In this document: piece after piece, positions 45,792 to 57,037 of the stretch
Layout of the letters: every line of letters starts with the position of its first letter
How positions within the stretch are numbered: position 1 is the first letter of the stretch
From: Endomychus coccineus
Lineage: Eukaryota; Arthropoda; Insecta; Coleoptera; Endomychidae
Assembly: GCA_958510875.1 (NCBI GenBank)
Contig: OY294068.1
Coordinates: 71,464,633-71,528,632 of the forward strand
Direction: 5' to 3'
DNA length: 64,000 nucleotides
Notes under the pieces: model-generated
Told to the model about the DNA's origin: nothing
Databases searched by the model: none
Seen by the model: the letters and a program-made list of their open reading frames with translations, nothing else
Translations under genes and position numbers: made by a program

Positions 45792-45949
45792 ATCACTTCT
45801 TTCTCTGCCTATGTCATTGAAACATTCGTGGTTTTGATATTTGGAATCGACGGTATTGTTAGCATTCGTGATAATACAGTCCTCTGAAATAGGCAACTTA
45901 TAATAAGTTATCAATCGATCAATCAATCAATCGAAACGGGGGCGAACAA
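45792..45949. repeat. ~160-bp direct repeat, right copy
   Basis: Partner of 44074-44235. It contains an (ATCA)n-like run TCAATCGATCAATCAATCAA at about 45911-45930 that is shorter in the left copy. Confidence 0.85.
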
Positions 45950-46019
45950 ATTATAATCGCGTCTCTGGCATTGCAATCTATGAGAAATATGCAATATTTT
46001 CCAACGATAAACTACAATT

Positions 46020-46446
46020 CGAAAAAATGTCAGATTCGCAGTTTTGGCATGGGTCCGACGAATATTCTTGATTTTAATATCAAGAGAGACAGAATTCTTA
46101 ATCTTTCTTCAGATTCATATAATTGGTGAAGCGAAATATGACATTGCCCCTCAGAAAGATGGCGACATTTTCCAAACCTGTCTTCTGATGGATCTGTTTG
46201 AAATTTTCCCACAATCTGTAATTCGAGCGTTGCCCTTTGAGGAGAGTTTATTTTCCACCAAGCTAATATAATATTTATAAACTGGGCCGCGGATTTGAAA
46301 TACTCTATATTAGAACCAATTTGAAGTAGAGCATGTATAACATATTCATTGAATATCTTAATCCAAATTTTTAACAATTTATCATCTTCTACTTCATGGA
46401 TTTTTTGAAGCATATAATGGGACAATTTTCTCACCTCACGAGTCAA
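46020..46446 (-). pseudogene. C-terminal fragment of a DNA-transposon protein (P-like?)
   Basis: A 138-codon open frame contains QTDPSEDRFGKCRHLSEG, then CHISLHQLYESEERLRILSL at its end. I recall a QTD-x-x-E-x-RFG-x-YR-x-LSG-x-x-Y-IS-x-x-Q-x-x-ESE-x-x-L signature from the C-terminal part of repeated insect and cnidarian DNA-transposon proteins, possibly P-element/THAP-type. Upstream helices (AAQFINIILAWWKINSP) fit a T-x-x-x-LL-WW-x-I pattern from the same proteins. No N-terminal or catalytic region is present. Family assignment is tentative. Confidence 0.45.
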
Positions 46447-47240
46447 AATTAGGATACTTCATAATTTGATTGGGTTTTGAATTTAGTTAATTATTCCTTT
46501 TACATTTGAAAATGTGTACCGAATCGAATAGATACAATAATGGTCATAAATTATCAATTGGATGATACTTAACTTGTTATGTTTAGGAAAATTGTTCATG
46601 GCTTTACTGTTGAGTATATTACTGTCAGATTGTAACTAATAATACAGGATATCTTGTATCCAGCTAGGTCTGATTTCAAGAAAATTGACTATAAATGTAA
46701 ACAATAATTCCTGATTTATTTTTGATACAGTACAAATAATATGCACAACCTCTTTGAAAATTGAATTAACACTAACAATCATAACATAAATGCTGTTGTT
46801 GCATGTAACGTGTTATTGCAAGCGATACCAACAAATCCGACTTTATAATTCAAAAATGGCTTAATATGGATCTCATCAAATAAAAATGTCATGTTATTCT
46901 CATTTTAATCAAAAATTTAATTTGATTTTGGGCGTATCTAAGGAACATTCATCTCCAGCTACCGGATCGCTCGAGTATGAATTACAAACTGTATTTATAT
47001 CATTATATCCTCAAAAAAGCTGTGATCTACTGATCAGGCGACTTGCCTCACTTCTGTTAGCAAAATATACCTTTCGGACTCCCCTGCAGACATGTGTGAA
47101 TGATTGTAGGAACAGAAAATATACTGAAAATGATTTAGCTACCGCTATTGAAAGACGTTAAACCATACTCTAGGTTACTTTAAACTTTTATCCAAATGAT
47201 TCACATAATGCATTTCATCACCATGTGTTTCATACTGATA
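46447..47240. other. Spacer, one unrecognised open frame
   Basis: AT-rich sequence. A 91-codon frame at 46886-47161 (plus) has no motif I recognise and could be chance. Confidence 0.45.
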
Positions 47241-47248
47241 CCGCTGTC

Positions 47249-47832
47249 CAAAGAGTTCTATAACTAGAGTGGACAAGTTAGGCATTTATTCATACGAATC
47301 GAGTGCGTCTGTCTCACTCGCTCACGTAACCCCCACGCGCGCTCGTACTATAGAGCGCGTAACGCCACGTCGTATAATACACGAGACGCGCCCGCGCGGT
47401 AAGAAATAGTGCGACAGAGAACGCATACCTACTCGCTTATGATTGTAATACATTGATAGGATCATACCACGGTATAGGAAAGGCTGGTAGTGCATCTCGT
47501 ATACTTTAATACGTGGTAGGAGTGAGTCTCTTACCTTCCCGGTGCGTTAAAAATCCGCACGGCGTCGCTACGATCGGGTCCCGAACCTACGCTATGTATA
47601 AGATATTACGTGCTTAGAAGGTCATCATTTGTTCAGGCGCAATTTACATAATATGCCACCAGCAATCCTCCCATTAAAACATTGGAAGATGCGGGTCCCG
47701 ATAGTAACGCCACCTTGTGGAGTCTACACGAATCGGTCCGATAAGCGCTTCATTTTTCATATAGGGAGATGCACTACCAGCCTTTCCTATACCGTGGATC
47801 CTACTTGTCCACTCTAGTTATAGAACTCTTTG
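47249..47832. mobile_element. hAT-type MITE (584 bp) with GC-rich interior
   Basis: Terminal inverted repeats CAAAGAGTTCTATAACTAGA and its reverse complement, the same family as 45444-45692, with exact CCGCTGTC duplications (47241-47248, 47833-47840). Inside is a second inverted repeat pair of about 40 bases (about 47461-47503 and 47760-47803, GGCTGGTAGTGCATCTC core). A CpG-rich tract spans about 47300-47410 and is unlike the AT-rich surroundings. Non-coding. Confidence 0.9.
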
Positions 47833-47887
47833 CCGCTGTCAGGTTGATTTTCATAATATAACCTTCATTTAAACTGACACTTGCTAC

Positions 47888-48136
47888 CAGAGAGATGTAA
47901 GAATAGAGAGCGCTAGTCCCATAAAAGCCTATGTTAATCGAGTGACCCTCCAACAAATTTCCCGTACTCTATGCGCGGCATTCACAATTCGTTCTTCCGA
48001 CGTCGAATCTTCCGCTAGTGAAAATTTTATGGTATGGGAAGCTTGGTAACTCATTCATTCCCACTCCGCGGCTCTAAATTCATTAAGTCCGGTCACTAAT
48101 ATATCTTTTAGCGCTCTCTATTCTTACATCTCTCTG
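47888..48136. mobile_element. hAT-type MITE (249 bp), second family
   Basis: A 27-base perfect inverted repeat, beginning CAGAGAGATGTAAGAATAGA, at 47888-47914 and 48110-48136. Exact 8-bp duplications CTTGCTAC flank it (47880-47887, 48137-48144). Non-coding. It lies only 48 bases from the duplication of the previous MITE. Confidence 0.9.
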
Positions 48137-48295
48137 CTTGCTACTTGTACTATCAAAATTTATCACAGAATCAAGAAGTCTACAACTTCTTGCACAGAAT
48201 AAAAAAGTCTACAACTTCTTACACAGAATAAAGACACTTCTACATGTTAAATATATACGTGTGATACATATATATAACCAGAAAAACATGGTTGT

Positions 48296-48388
48296 CTACA
48301 CACACAGATGCATACACAGACTCATACATAGACACAGACACAGACACAGACTTAGACACAGATACAAAAATAGACACAGACAAAAACA
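48296..48388 (+). repeat. Degenerate (ACACAG)n simple repeat
   Basis: CACAGA and ACAGAC units repeated with interruptions. The long minus-strand frame across it (Cys/Leu-rich) is an artefact of the repeat. Confidence 0.85.
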
Positions 48389-48394
48389 ACTAAT

Positions 48395-48814
48395 GTCGGC
48401 TTCGCAGACGACATTGCCATGGTTGTCATTGCCAAGTACTTGAAAGAATTTACGCAGAAAGCAAACGAGGCGGTCGCCACAATACGCCGGGGCTCCCAGC
48501 CAATGACATGCAATTGGCAGACCATAAAACCGAGGCAATACCGGTGACCAGCAGGAAAGCGACAGAAATTTGACACTCGCTGTTGGGGACTGCGATATAC
48601 CTTCGCAGCCATCATTGCGATACCTGAGAGTCCAGATAGATGCCAGGCTGCTGTTCGACGAAGATCTGCGTGTGGTGAGTACGAGAGCAGCTAGAGTGGC
48701 TGTGGAATCGTACGCATGCCAATCAACAGCACGAATAGCACGCGCATATAGCCCGGTCTCATACGAAGTCGTGTGTGTTATGGCCGACATATCTCCAAAC
48801 CGTCTGATGGTGGT
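48395..48814 (+). pseudogene. R1-like reverse transcriptase fragment
   Basis: Frames on the plus strand give VGFADDIAMVV (48401-48435; the FADD box of the polymerase), AKYLKEFTQKANEAVATIRR, then TLAVGDCDIPSQPSLRYLRV and QIDARLLFDEDLRVVSTRAA (48570-48690). It ends YEVVCVMADISPNRLMV near 48810. This order is that of R1-clade non-LTR elements, with about 60 residues deleted before the last block. The foldback element FB3 cuts it at 48815. Frameshifts make it inactive. Confidence 0.7.
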
Positions 48815-51746
48815 AGTCTAGGAGCCAGAGAGATACTGATGGTCTGAACATTAACCCGATGGCACTACAGTTTATCGTTGGGGGACGGTTCAATGACCAA
48901 TTCATCTCACAGACCAAATTTTTGCTGGCTGCTAGATCTCACAGCCTCCGCAAATTGTTTATTTTTTGACTGGAGGTTAACCCTTTTCAAGTTGCGGTTA
49001 CTCAAAAAGCATGCCATTCTCATACACATCAACCATGTCCCATCATTTTTTATCGTGTCCGTTTATCAGGCTGACCAGTTAAAATTGGACAGAAAATGGA
49101 CTGCAAGCTAACCCTCCCAAACCTGGTGGGAGATGTTCATTGGTGTTGGCAATTGTTAAGATACCCTATGCCATCAAAAGTTATCGGTCCATTTCCGAGT
49201 AATAATTGGCCATTATTTGGAACAAAAATGTTTTTTTTTCTCATTTTGTGGCTGAACCTTGCGGATTACAAGGTAACATGATGGCACCATGTTAAAGAAC
49301 TTTATTGTAGGTCAACTGAAGATTTCAAATTATTGCCATCACTCCTTGCCTATTTTAACACCCCCCCCCCAATCCCATTAAAGCCACTCCTCAAAAAATA
49401 TTAATAATATGGATAATATGACGATTTTTTTTGTTGGGGTGGTTCTAATGGGTCTTGGGGGGTTGAAATAGGCGAGGAGTGATGGCAATAATTTGAAATC
49501 TTTATTTGACCTTCAATAAAGTAATTTAACATGGTGCCATCATGTTACCTTGTAATCCGCAAGATTTAGCCACAAAATGAGGAAAAAAACATTTTTGGTC
49601 CAATTAATTCGGTAATGGATGTAACGGTTTGCGTTACGGGATTGTATAGAACTTGGTAATGAACAGAGTAGAATTCTTTTCGGATAGGAAACTTGTCATA
49701 TGATATTTAAAGATATCTGCCGGTCAATGAAACATAGATTATTGATACTACCATTCCTGATATGAGATGTCACTATATATCGCGAAGTGGGAGGTAGTAG
49801 AACGGAAGTCGAAGAGAACTCATTGTGGTTTGTTCCTTTGTCTAGGTAAGTCGAGAATTCGTAATTCATTGTCATACAATACATTCTCTTGATTTTGCTT
49901 CCGAAATATCATCACATCAGGCTATTTAATTTGATTTAGAATTGTTATTTAACGTCTGGATGTGCAAAGCCTGATTGTGATAATATTTCGGTGGGTTTTT
50001 TTTATCTCGATTTGCCTAGGGGGGCAAGCCCGATCATTTTGCGGATAGCATATTTCAAAGAATATCATTTCCATCACAGCATTGATTGTTGTAACTCTTG
50101 TAAGAGAATAATCTATCGGAACGTAGGCAGGTTCTCATGATAATATTTCTGTAGTCCTTGTAAGTTTAATTCCGCATTGGCACATGCTATTTTTTTGTGA
50201 TTCGCAAGAGTCGCCATTTTGTAATCTGATACGTAGTATTCAGAGCTGTCTTCGATTGCATCGTGCTATAAATAGTATTTGGAATTAACACAAGGTATTA
50301 TTCAATTATTGCTTATTGAATTTTTAATTATCAGGACTGTTGCGTTCACGTGATTTCAGAGAAGAGTAATACATCAATTTGATGCAAATCAATTCCAGTT
50401 TCTAGATTTGTGCTAACTAGCAAATTCAACGTTTTGGTTATTTCCTTTCAGTCACAATTTGATTATTTTTCTTCTATTTCATTTTTTGTATCGTTAATTC
50501 AGTCACATATTATTTATTGTTTAAATTTAAGTAATTCTTGTAATTATATAATTCTTGCAGATTAAATTATATTTTTGTCTAAATTGATATCTCTTCAAGA
50601 TATCAATTTTGTAGTAGTGTTTTACATATTGGGGAAGATAACATTATCGGAGGTGGAATCATTTGGTTATTCCGGCCGACGGTGTTACTTGTCCTTTGAT
50701 CTCAAGTCAGGTACTGTTCGTTCTTTGACATTACAGGGTTTGAACGTCTGAGGTTCCTCACCCCTTCACTCCAAGACGGTTTAGAGACTATCCTGACAGG
50801 ACCAGCTTCCAGTTCCTACGAGTTCCAAGGAGGGTAACATTTTCTTGTTGAGTGACCACTATTTCATTTTCTGATTTTGTTGTTCACCAAAATTGTATTT
50901 CGCTAAATTTTTTTAGAGCCATTCGTGGTCTCTTTATTATTTAACTATCCATTTTTTCAATTAAGAAATTGAGTTAATTTCATAACTATTTACTCAAAAT
51001 TATTTTTATACAAATTGATTAATTTTGTAATTGTTACTTCAAAATTCATTTTATTTATAAATTAATACATTATATAAACTGTAATTTATTTTTGTTAATT
51101 ACAAAATTCCATCTGGAATAAATCAAATTGTTAAGTTGAACTTTTATTGTTTTTCTAATTTCCATCAACTAATAAACCATCTCGTGGTGCTTGTATTCTA
51201 GGCTGTGAATTCATTTATTTTTATAGTTGTTCAGTAAGCAATTGGCGCTCAAACAATTCACCAGTCTAGAATCACAAGGCACGTTTCACTACGAGCCCTG
51301 AGATTAACTATTTCAAATTGAGCTAGTTGGGTCAATATATACCGACCCAAGCGGGTCCGTTTCATGGAACGCTAACTTTTGATAGCATAGGGTTTCTTAA
51401 CAATTGCCAACACCAATGGACATTTTCCACCAGGTTTAGGAGGGTTAACTTGCAGTCCATTTTCGGTCCAATTTTAACTGGTCAGCCTGATAAACGGACA
51501 CGATAAAAAATGATGGTACATGGTGAAAGTATATAAGAATGGCATGTTTTTCAAGTAACCGCAACTTGAAAAGGCTTAACCTTCAGGCAAAAAATAAACA
51601 ATCTGCGGATGCTGTATCTCGAGATCTAGCAGCCGGCGAAAATTCGGTCTGTGAGATGAATTGGTCATTGAACCGTAGTCTAACGATAAACCGTAGTGCC
51701 ATCGGGTTAATTTTCAAACCAACAATATCATTCTGGCTCCTAGACT
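48815..51746. mobile_element. Foldback element FB3, split by an LTR-like insertion
   Basis: Same family as FB1 and FB2: starts AGTCTAGGAGC, ends GCTCCTAGACT. The left arm (48815 to about 49360) is complete; the right arm (from about 49440) is interrupted at 49619 and resumes at 51365. Without the insertion and one copy of its duplication the element is about 1183 bases. It inserted into an R1-like relic. No clear target duplication of its own. Confidence 0.85.
49620..51364 (+). mobile_element. 1745-bp LTR-like insertion inside FB3
   Basis: Starts TGTAACGG and ends CCGTTTCA, an imperfect 8-base inverted repeat with TG...CA ends. TGGA lies on both sides (49616-49619 and 51365-51368), and removing the block with one TGGA restores the foldback arm. 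A TATAAATAG box at about 50268-50276 and AATAAA strings near 51116 and 51171 give a promoter-then-polyadenylation order. A TTGGCGCTC tract (51241-51249), primer-site-like, comes 115 bases before the right end, which is unexpected for a simple solo LTR. The TATA box and TGTAACG start resemble the blocks at 17.8 and 23.9 kb. Boundaries are firm, class is inference. Confidence 0.75.
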
Positions 51747-53945
51747 ATGGAGGGAAGAGCTGCAATCTGAAGGCGTAGGCGCGAAAATTGAGAAACGGAT
51801 GGACGCACCACAGCACAGGATGCGAGGAATGCGATGTCAGCGCAATGGCAACATATCGAATCAAATCATCAAATTATTTTATTCATCCAAGAACAAAAAA
51901 AAATATTTCCACATCAATAAAATAATCACGAAGAATGGGGACTGCAGCACGATTATGCAAATCATTGCACACGCAGATGTGAAATCTAACTGTGTGGAAC
52001 AGCTCTATGAAAAATTAAATTGAGTACTAATGATTTAATCAAAATCTAAGCTAAAACTGGATGTGAAAAAGTCAGGGTTCCAGTTGAAGGCAGATCAGAC
52101 CTCTCCACATACAAGGAAAGAAGAGGAAAATAAGGCGTGCCAGATAACAATTTACACAATGACAGCAATAAGTACGAATAAAAGACACTTTACATATTGT
52201 CAATGTGCATCAAGTAATATATTTTTGATATACCGACTGAATCTGTTAAGAGAGAATTCTTTGAAATTATCCGATGAACTGTTCCATATTTGTATTGCTA
52301 CGAATCTAACAGCTTACAGCCACAGAAACATTTAATATCCTTAGGAATAGGTAGTGGCGTCGGTTTCGCCCCCACGAGGTCATTTCCGAGTTTCCACACT
52401 TGCATTACGAATAATTCTATTGAAGAGAGAATTAATCTGCACGAGAAGTTTATTAAACGTATTTAAAACTAAATTGAACTGGAGAAAAGATAGCGGTAGA
52501 GAATACCTTCCATTTTCTATATAACAGTGGACACTTCTCATAATTATCTCTATAATTGCTAGTCGATTCTCTTCAACTTAGGTGTGGTGGCCTCAGCAGA
52601 ATTTATACTCAGCTGGAGCTGATTTGAGTACTTTCTTGTTTGATTTTTTTTTTGTGAATTTGTTTTCCGTTGCATTGAACAGCTTATAAATGGAATTTAT
52701 ATCAAGTCAACTTTGTTCTGCTCCAATATACATCAGAGAATAGTAGAATTCTAAGGCTATAATTTTTGAGAACAAATTGTTTCCAATCATTGTCTGGAAC
52801 CGGAACTAGTTAGTTCATAACCGATCTACATTTTAATGTTGAATTTCTTTGCTTTCAAGTAGCCGCTCACCTAAGTTGTTCCATTCATTGATCAGATGTT
52901 TGACTATAGCACATTCCATTTCACACAGTTGACATTGTAAGCCAGTAACTATGAAAAATAACTGTAGTGACTGCGTGAACAATTAACGCTGAGATCATTG
53001 ATTACTGGAAATATAGCACTGTCTGTGAAAATAGAATGTATGCTTCTAAATCTGTTGAAAAAAAGAGTTATAAGACAATGAAATAAAACGAAATATCATA
53101 ATATAAAACATCTTTATTCCTTAAAATCTTTCTTCACAGCCTACTATGCAATGCCTTCGTAGAAATATAAATTCTTTGATTAGATAGATCCTCGTATAAC
53201 ATTCATATATTTAATATAACCACATATGTTGGCACAAGTTTCATAATAATGGAAGAAATAATAAATAGTTGATGAATGCTCTATGTTATAATCATGAAAC
53301 AATAACAAGTTGTGGGTTTAAATATGGCATTGTAAAATTATTTTAGGCTGTCCACGCATTATTATTATTAAATGTTATAGTAATTCTCACAATAATTTTC
53401 TCTTGGAAATGGTTGAATTAAAGAAACTATTTCTTCTGCGATCGTTAGAGAAAAGTGTCTACATGAAATCATCAGTTTCAGGTAGACTGATAACAAGTAA
53501 CAAGTTCAATAATAATGCAACAAGCGAGCAAAACATGTTGGAGGTGCTGTTCAGAACGACCGCAGAGAAAATAGAGTAGGTACATACATAAAACAGCTGG
53601 AATGAATGTGCAATAAAATCGTACATCTATAGAATAATGTCCGGTTACGTATTGTTGCATAAATTCGAGATAAGTTTATATTCAAAACTCCCTAATACTA
53701 TCAGGACTAGATTGACCAATATTTATATCATTATATCGTTGTAGCATATAAGAATTTTTCAAACAAAATTTGAATTTCGATTCGATTGCTTGGAAAGTAA
53801 TTTATTTGGTAACAATAATTCACAAATTTTGAAGGTATTATCAGACTCAACAATAATAAATTTTTTGTTGCTAATAGTTAGTTCTCAGTAGGAAGTAGAT
53901 TTTATTCAATTATAGATTATCATATTATGCGATGAAATTACACAA
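51747..53945. other. AT-rich spacer, nothing recognised
   Basis: About 2.2 kb. The first ~100 bases may continue the R1-like relic (an EELQSEG reading) but the similarity is not clear. No other gene or repeat seen. Confidence 0.5.
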
Positions 53946-54828
53946 TTAGTCCAGGCTGTGAACAACGTGTAAGTTCGAATCCAGATTTTTTTTTTGCATT
54001 AGCTTCAGGAGGTTCTCAGGATCATTTATACACCTGAAAGCCTCTTGGGAACTCCAACCCCACTCATTGGGGGCGGAAACGGCCCGAAATCTTCAAGTCT
54101 TGAATTGTGTTTTCTACAAAAAAAGGTATTTTGGCATTTCGAGTGCACCTAGGAGGTTTTGTGGGTCACTGAACACGAATCCGTAGCCAGATTTACTTGC
54201 AATTCATCGTAGGGGTGGTCAAATCTACAAAATTGGCCAATTTTGCAATTTACGTGTTTTAGACATTTCGAATGCACCATGGAGGTTTTTTGGGTCACTG
54301 AATACGATTCCGAAGTCAGATTTACTCGAATATCATGGTAGGGGTGGGCAATTTACAAAAATGGCTAATTTGACACGCTCCTAAATTTTTATTATTTTTG
54401 CATTTTAAAATTACTTCGGAGTAAATCTGGCTTCGGAATCGTATTCAGCGACACAAAAACCCCCTTGATACATTCGAAATGTCAAAAACACGTAAATTGC
54501 AAAATAATATATTAGGGGTGCGAAATTGTCCAATTTTGTTGATTTGACCACCCCTACGATGGATTGCAAGTAAATCTGGCTACGGATTCGTGTTCAGCGA
54601 CCCAAAAAAGCTCCTAAGGTGCACTCGAAATGCCAAAATACCTTTTTTTATAGAAAATACAATTCAAGACTTGTAGATTTCGTGCCATTTTCGCCCCCAA
54701 TAGGTGGAGTTGGGGTTCCCAAGAGGGTATGAATGATCCTGAGAACCTCCTGAAGCTTATGCAAAAAAAAAGTGTCGATTCGAACCTACATGTTTTTTTT
54801 TTATTTTCCGGTTCATAGCCTGGACTAA
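53946..54828. mobile_element. Long inverted-repeat element (~880 bp)
   Basis: TTAGTCCAGGCTGTGAAC at the left is mirrored by GGTTCATAGCCTGGACTAA at the right. The arms run inward for about 430 bases each (53946 to about 54385, about 54400 to 54828), for example GGGTCACTGAACACGAATCC against GGATTCGTGTTCAGCGACCC. Both arms have, after T-runs, a tRNA-gene-like B-box string (GTTCGAATCC left, GGTTCGAATCG on the right arm read in the mirror sense). No coding region. Unrelated in sequence to the FB family. Confidence 0.85.
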
Positions 54829-56532
54829 ATGATACTGTTGCCGCAGTTATAAACTCAATCTATGGATGTCATAGTGTATGGTGGAACAATTATTGCTAAC
54901 ATACAGCTATAGTTATCAATGGATGTCGGAGACACATATGCTACTTAAGGAAGCGGGTCTCCTGTTGATCTCTACTGACGAAAGCCATATTATTGCCGGT
55001 CGTACATTATTTTGGAGCTCTACAGATTGAATGAGCTAGATGTAACTGATTCCTTCATAACATCAGAGATCACATATAGTAGTGCAACGAGTATATCATT
55101 ATTAGAACGGGTGAGTCTTCTTCCCCTTGGTTCGTGGAACTGATTAGACTATCTGTCATCCAGCTGGAACGAAATACACCAAGTTTGAAGTAAGCAACCT
55201 GCAAAGAACTGGTGTTGATTCAGGAATACATTTCTTGAGAACTGAAGACCGAATTCAGTCAGCCTAGTTTTCCTGGTGTTTAGATCCAGCAGAATGCGCT
55301 TAATTGTGCCCTGACGGAAGACAATTCCAGTCATATGGTCATCAATGATAGCGATATTAATAGGGTCCTTTCCTTGTGTATCCAAAGTGAAGTTTGCTGC
55401 AAACGTTCCAGCAAATACGGTTTCTTCTTCTTGTGGTTTTGTAGCTAGTGAGTGTGATTAGGGGAGGAAATCAGTTAGAAGCGAAAGTCCAAAACGAAGG
55501 GAACCATTTGGGAAATCGATAAGTTTTGATCTTATATTGGGGTTATATGTCTATTTCGATGCATCTATTGTGTGGTTGCAGTTATCCATGGCTTCAACAT
55601 ATTCGTTGATCAAACGACGGTTTGACACTGTTATTCCAATATATCACTTTTTAAATATTGTAAAATTTCACACTACCGTAGTTGAAAATCGTTTGAAAGT
55701 GACGTAAAAAGCGGAAACTAGAGTGGAGGATAGTTTCACTCACTATAATATGAAGCTCCCATCTCCTGACATAAGAGAACCAATCAGGATGGTGTGCCTC
55801 GATAGTTGAGGCCAACGAACTAGGATATCCGAGTTCGTTGGTTGAGGCAGTAAGACCATGTTCATATGGCAACCACGAATAGAAGTAGAAGGATAGAAAG
55901 TAATGTTACTTTTGTAAGATATACGTCAGTTCGACAGTCTTCAATATTTATTGTGTCACAATGAACAAGATAAACGAACGTTTCGGCAACATTCGAATAG
56001 AAGAAATAGATACAATAGTCAATGCATTTCAACTTTTCCAACTTTGTTGGTTCGTTAAATTATGTCAATAAATATAATTCGTGCTCACAATAGTATCAAC
56101 CATTCTGTCCGAAATTTTGAACGCTCTCAATTAGCTTTGAAGAAATTTAATTTTGTTCATTTCAGACAGAATTACTCATGGTATTATCCCTGATAGTAAT
56201 ATGGTAGTGTCGATGATTGAAAGACAACGGTAGTATTTGATTCTGCAATATAGATAAAATTTCTCATCACACTGTAAAGGGTGAAACGATAGAAGTGTTC
56301 TATAAATTTTGTATAATTGTTTCAACTTCAATTTTTTTTCATTTTCGAACCAGAACCACTACTGACTATGCAATATGTTTGTATCGTTCGAGTTCTGTAT
56401 GTATTATGTATACATGCAAAGCAAAGTGTTCGCAACTCAAGTATACTGTAGTTTTCAAACTGGTTCGAAATATACCCGAAATAATGTGCAAATAACACTG
56501 ATCGCTTTTTTTAATTCTGTCAGATATTGGTA
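54829..56532. other. Spacer with a small palindrome (55814-55839)
   Basis: No gene recognised. A minus-strand frame at 55149-55385 has no motif I know. A 26-base near-perfect palindrome, AACGAACT around GGATATCC, lies at 55814-55839. Confidence 0.5.
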
Positions 56533-57037
56533 CAGGGCCGGATTCAGGAGTGGGCAGAGTGAGCGGCTGCTCACGGGCCCCCACCAAGTATAATATGTTG
56601 AAAAAAAATTTGGATTTCAAGTAAAATGATGTGATTATTTTGTAAATATAGTAACAAATTCATAATTATTGAGTAAATTTGTGCAGAATTTGAATTCACA
56701 TGTTTTAATTATTTATTTTACATTACAAAAGCAGGAAATATTGAATATTAAATATTTATGTAATGGCAGGTAGAAGTTAAAATGAGCTATTTCTGATGTC
56801 CCATTGCTTTGAAACACTACATAATAACAAGTTCATTGAAATTAGTTATCTGAATATTCCCGCGCGTGTTCAGTTTGTGGCACCATATTGGAGATACGTT
56901 TCTAGTCCTTTGACATTACAATTGCTTTGTAATTTCGTATTGTAAAAATATTTTGTAGTATTCAATATTACCGTCTTCCATAGGGGCCTTCAACAAACTT
57001 GAGCTCACGGGACCCATCCACTCTAAATCCGGACCTG
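56533..57037. mobile_element. Non-autonomous hAT-like element (505 bp)
   Basis: Left end CAGGGCCGGATTCAGGAGTG and right end, on the minus strand, CAGGTCCGGATTTAGAGTGG, are inverted repeats with the CAGG-G-CCGGATT signature common in hAT elements; a GGGCCC-rich stretch follows inside each end. The flanks (ATTGGTA before, TATGGCA after) do not form an exact 8-bp duplication. The ~400-base interior is non-coding. Confidence 0.75.

Noticed and set aside
48296..48790. 164-codon minus-strand open frame as a real protein
   Set aside because: Its C-terminal third is a translated simple repeat (Leu/Cys runs) and the rest is antisense to an R1-like reverse transcriptase fragment.
55149..55385. 78-codon minus-strand frame as a gene
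   Set aside because: No motif, no extension beyond the frame, and no supporting neighbour.
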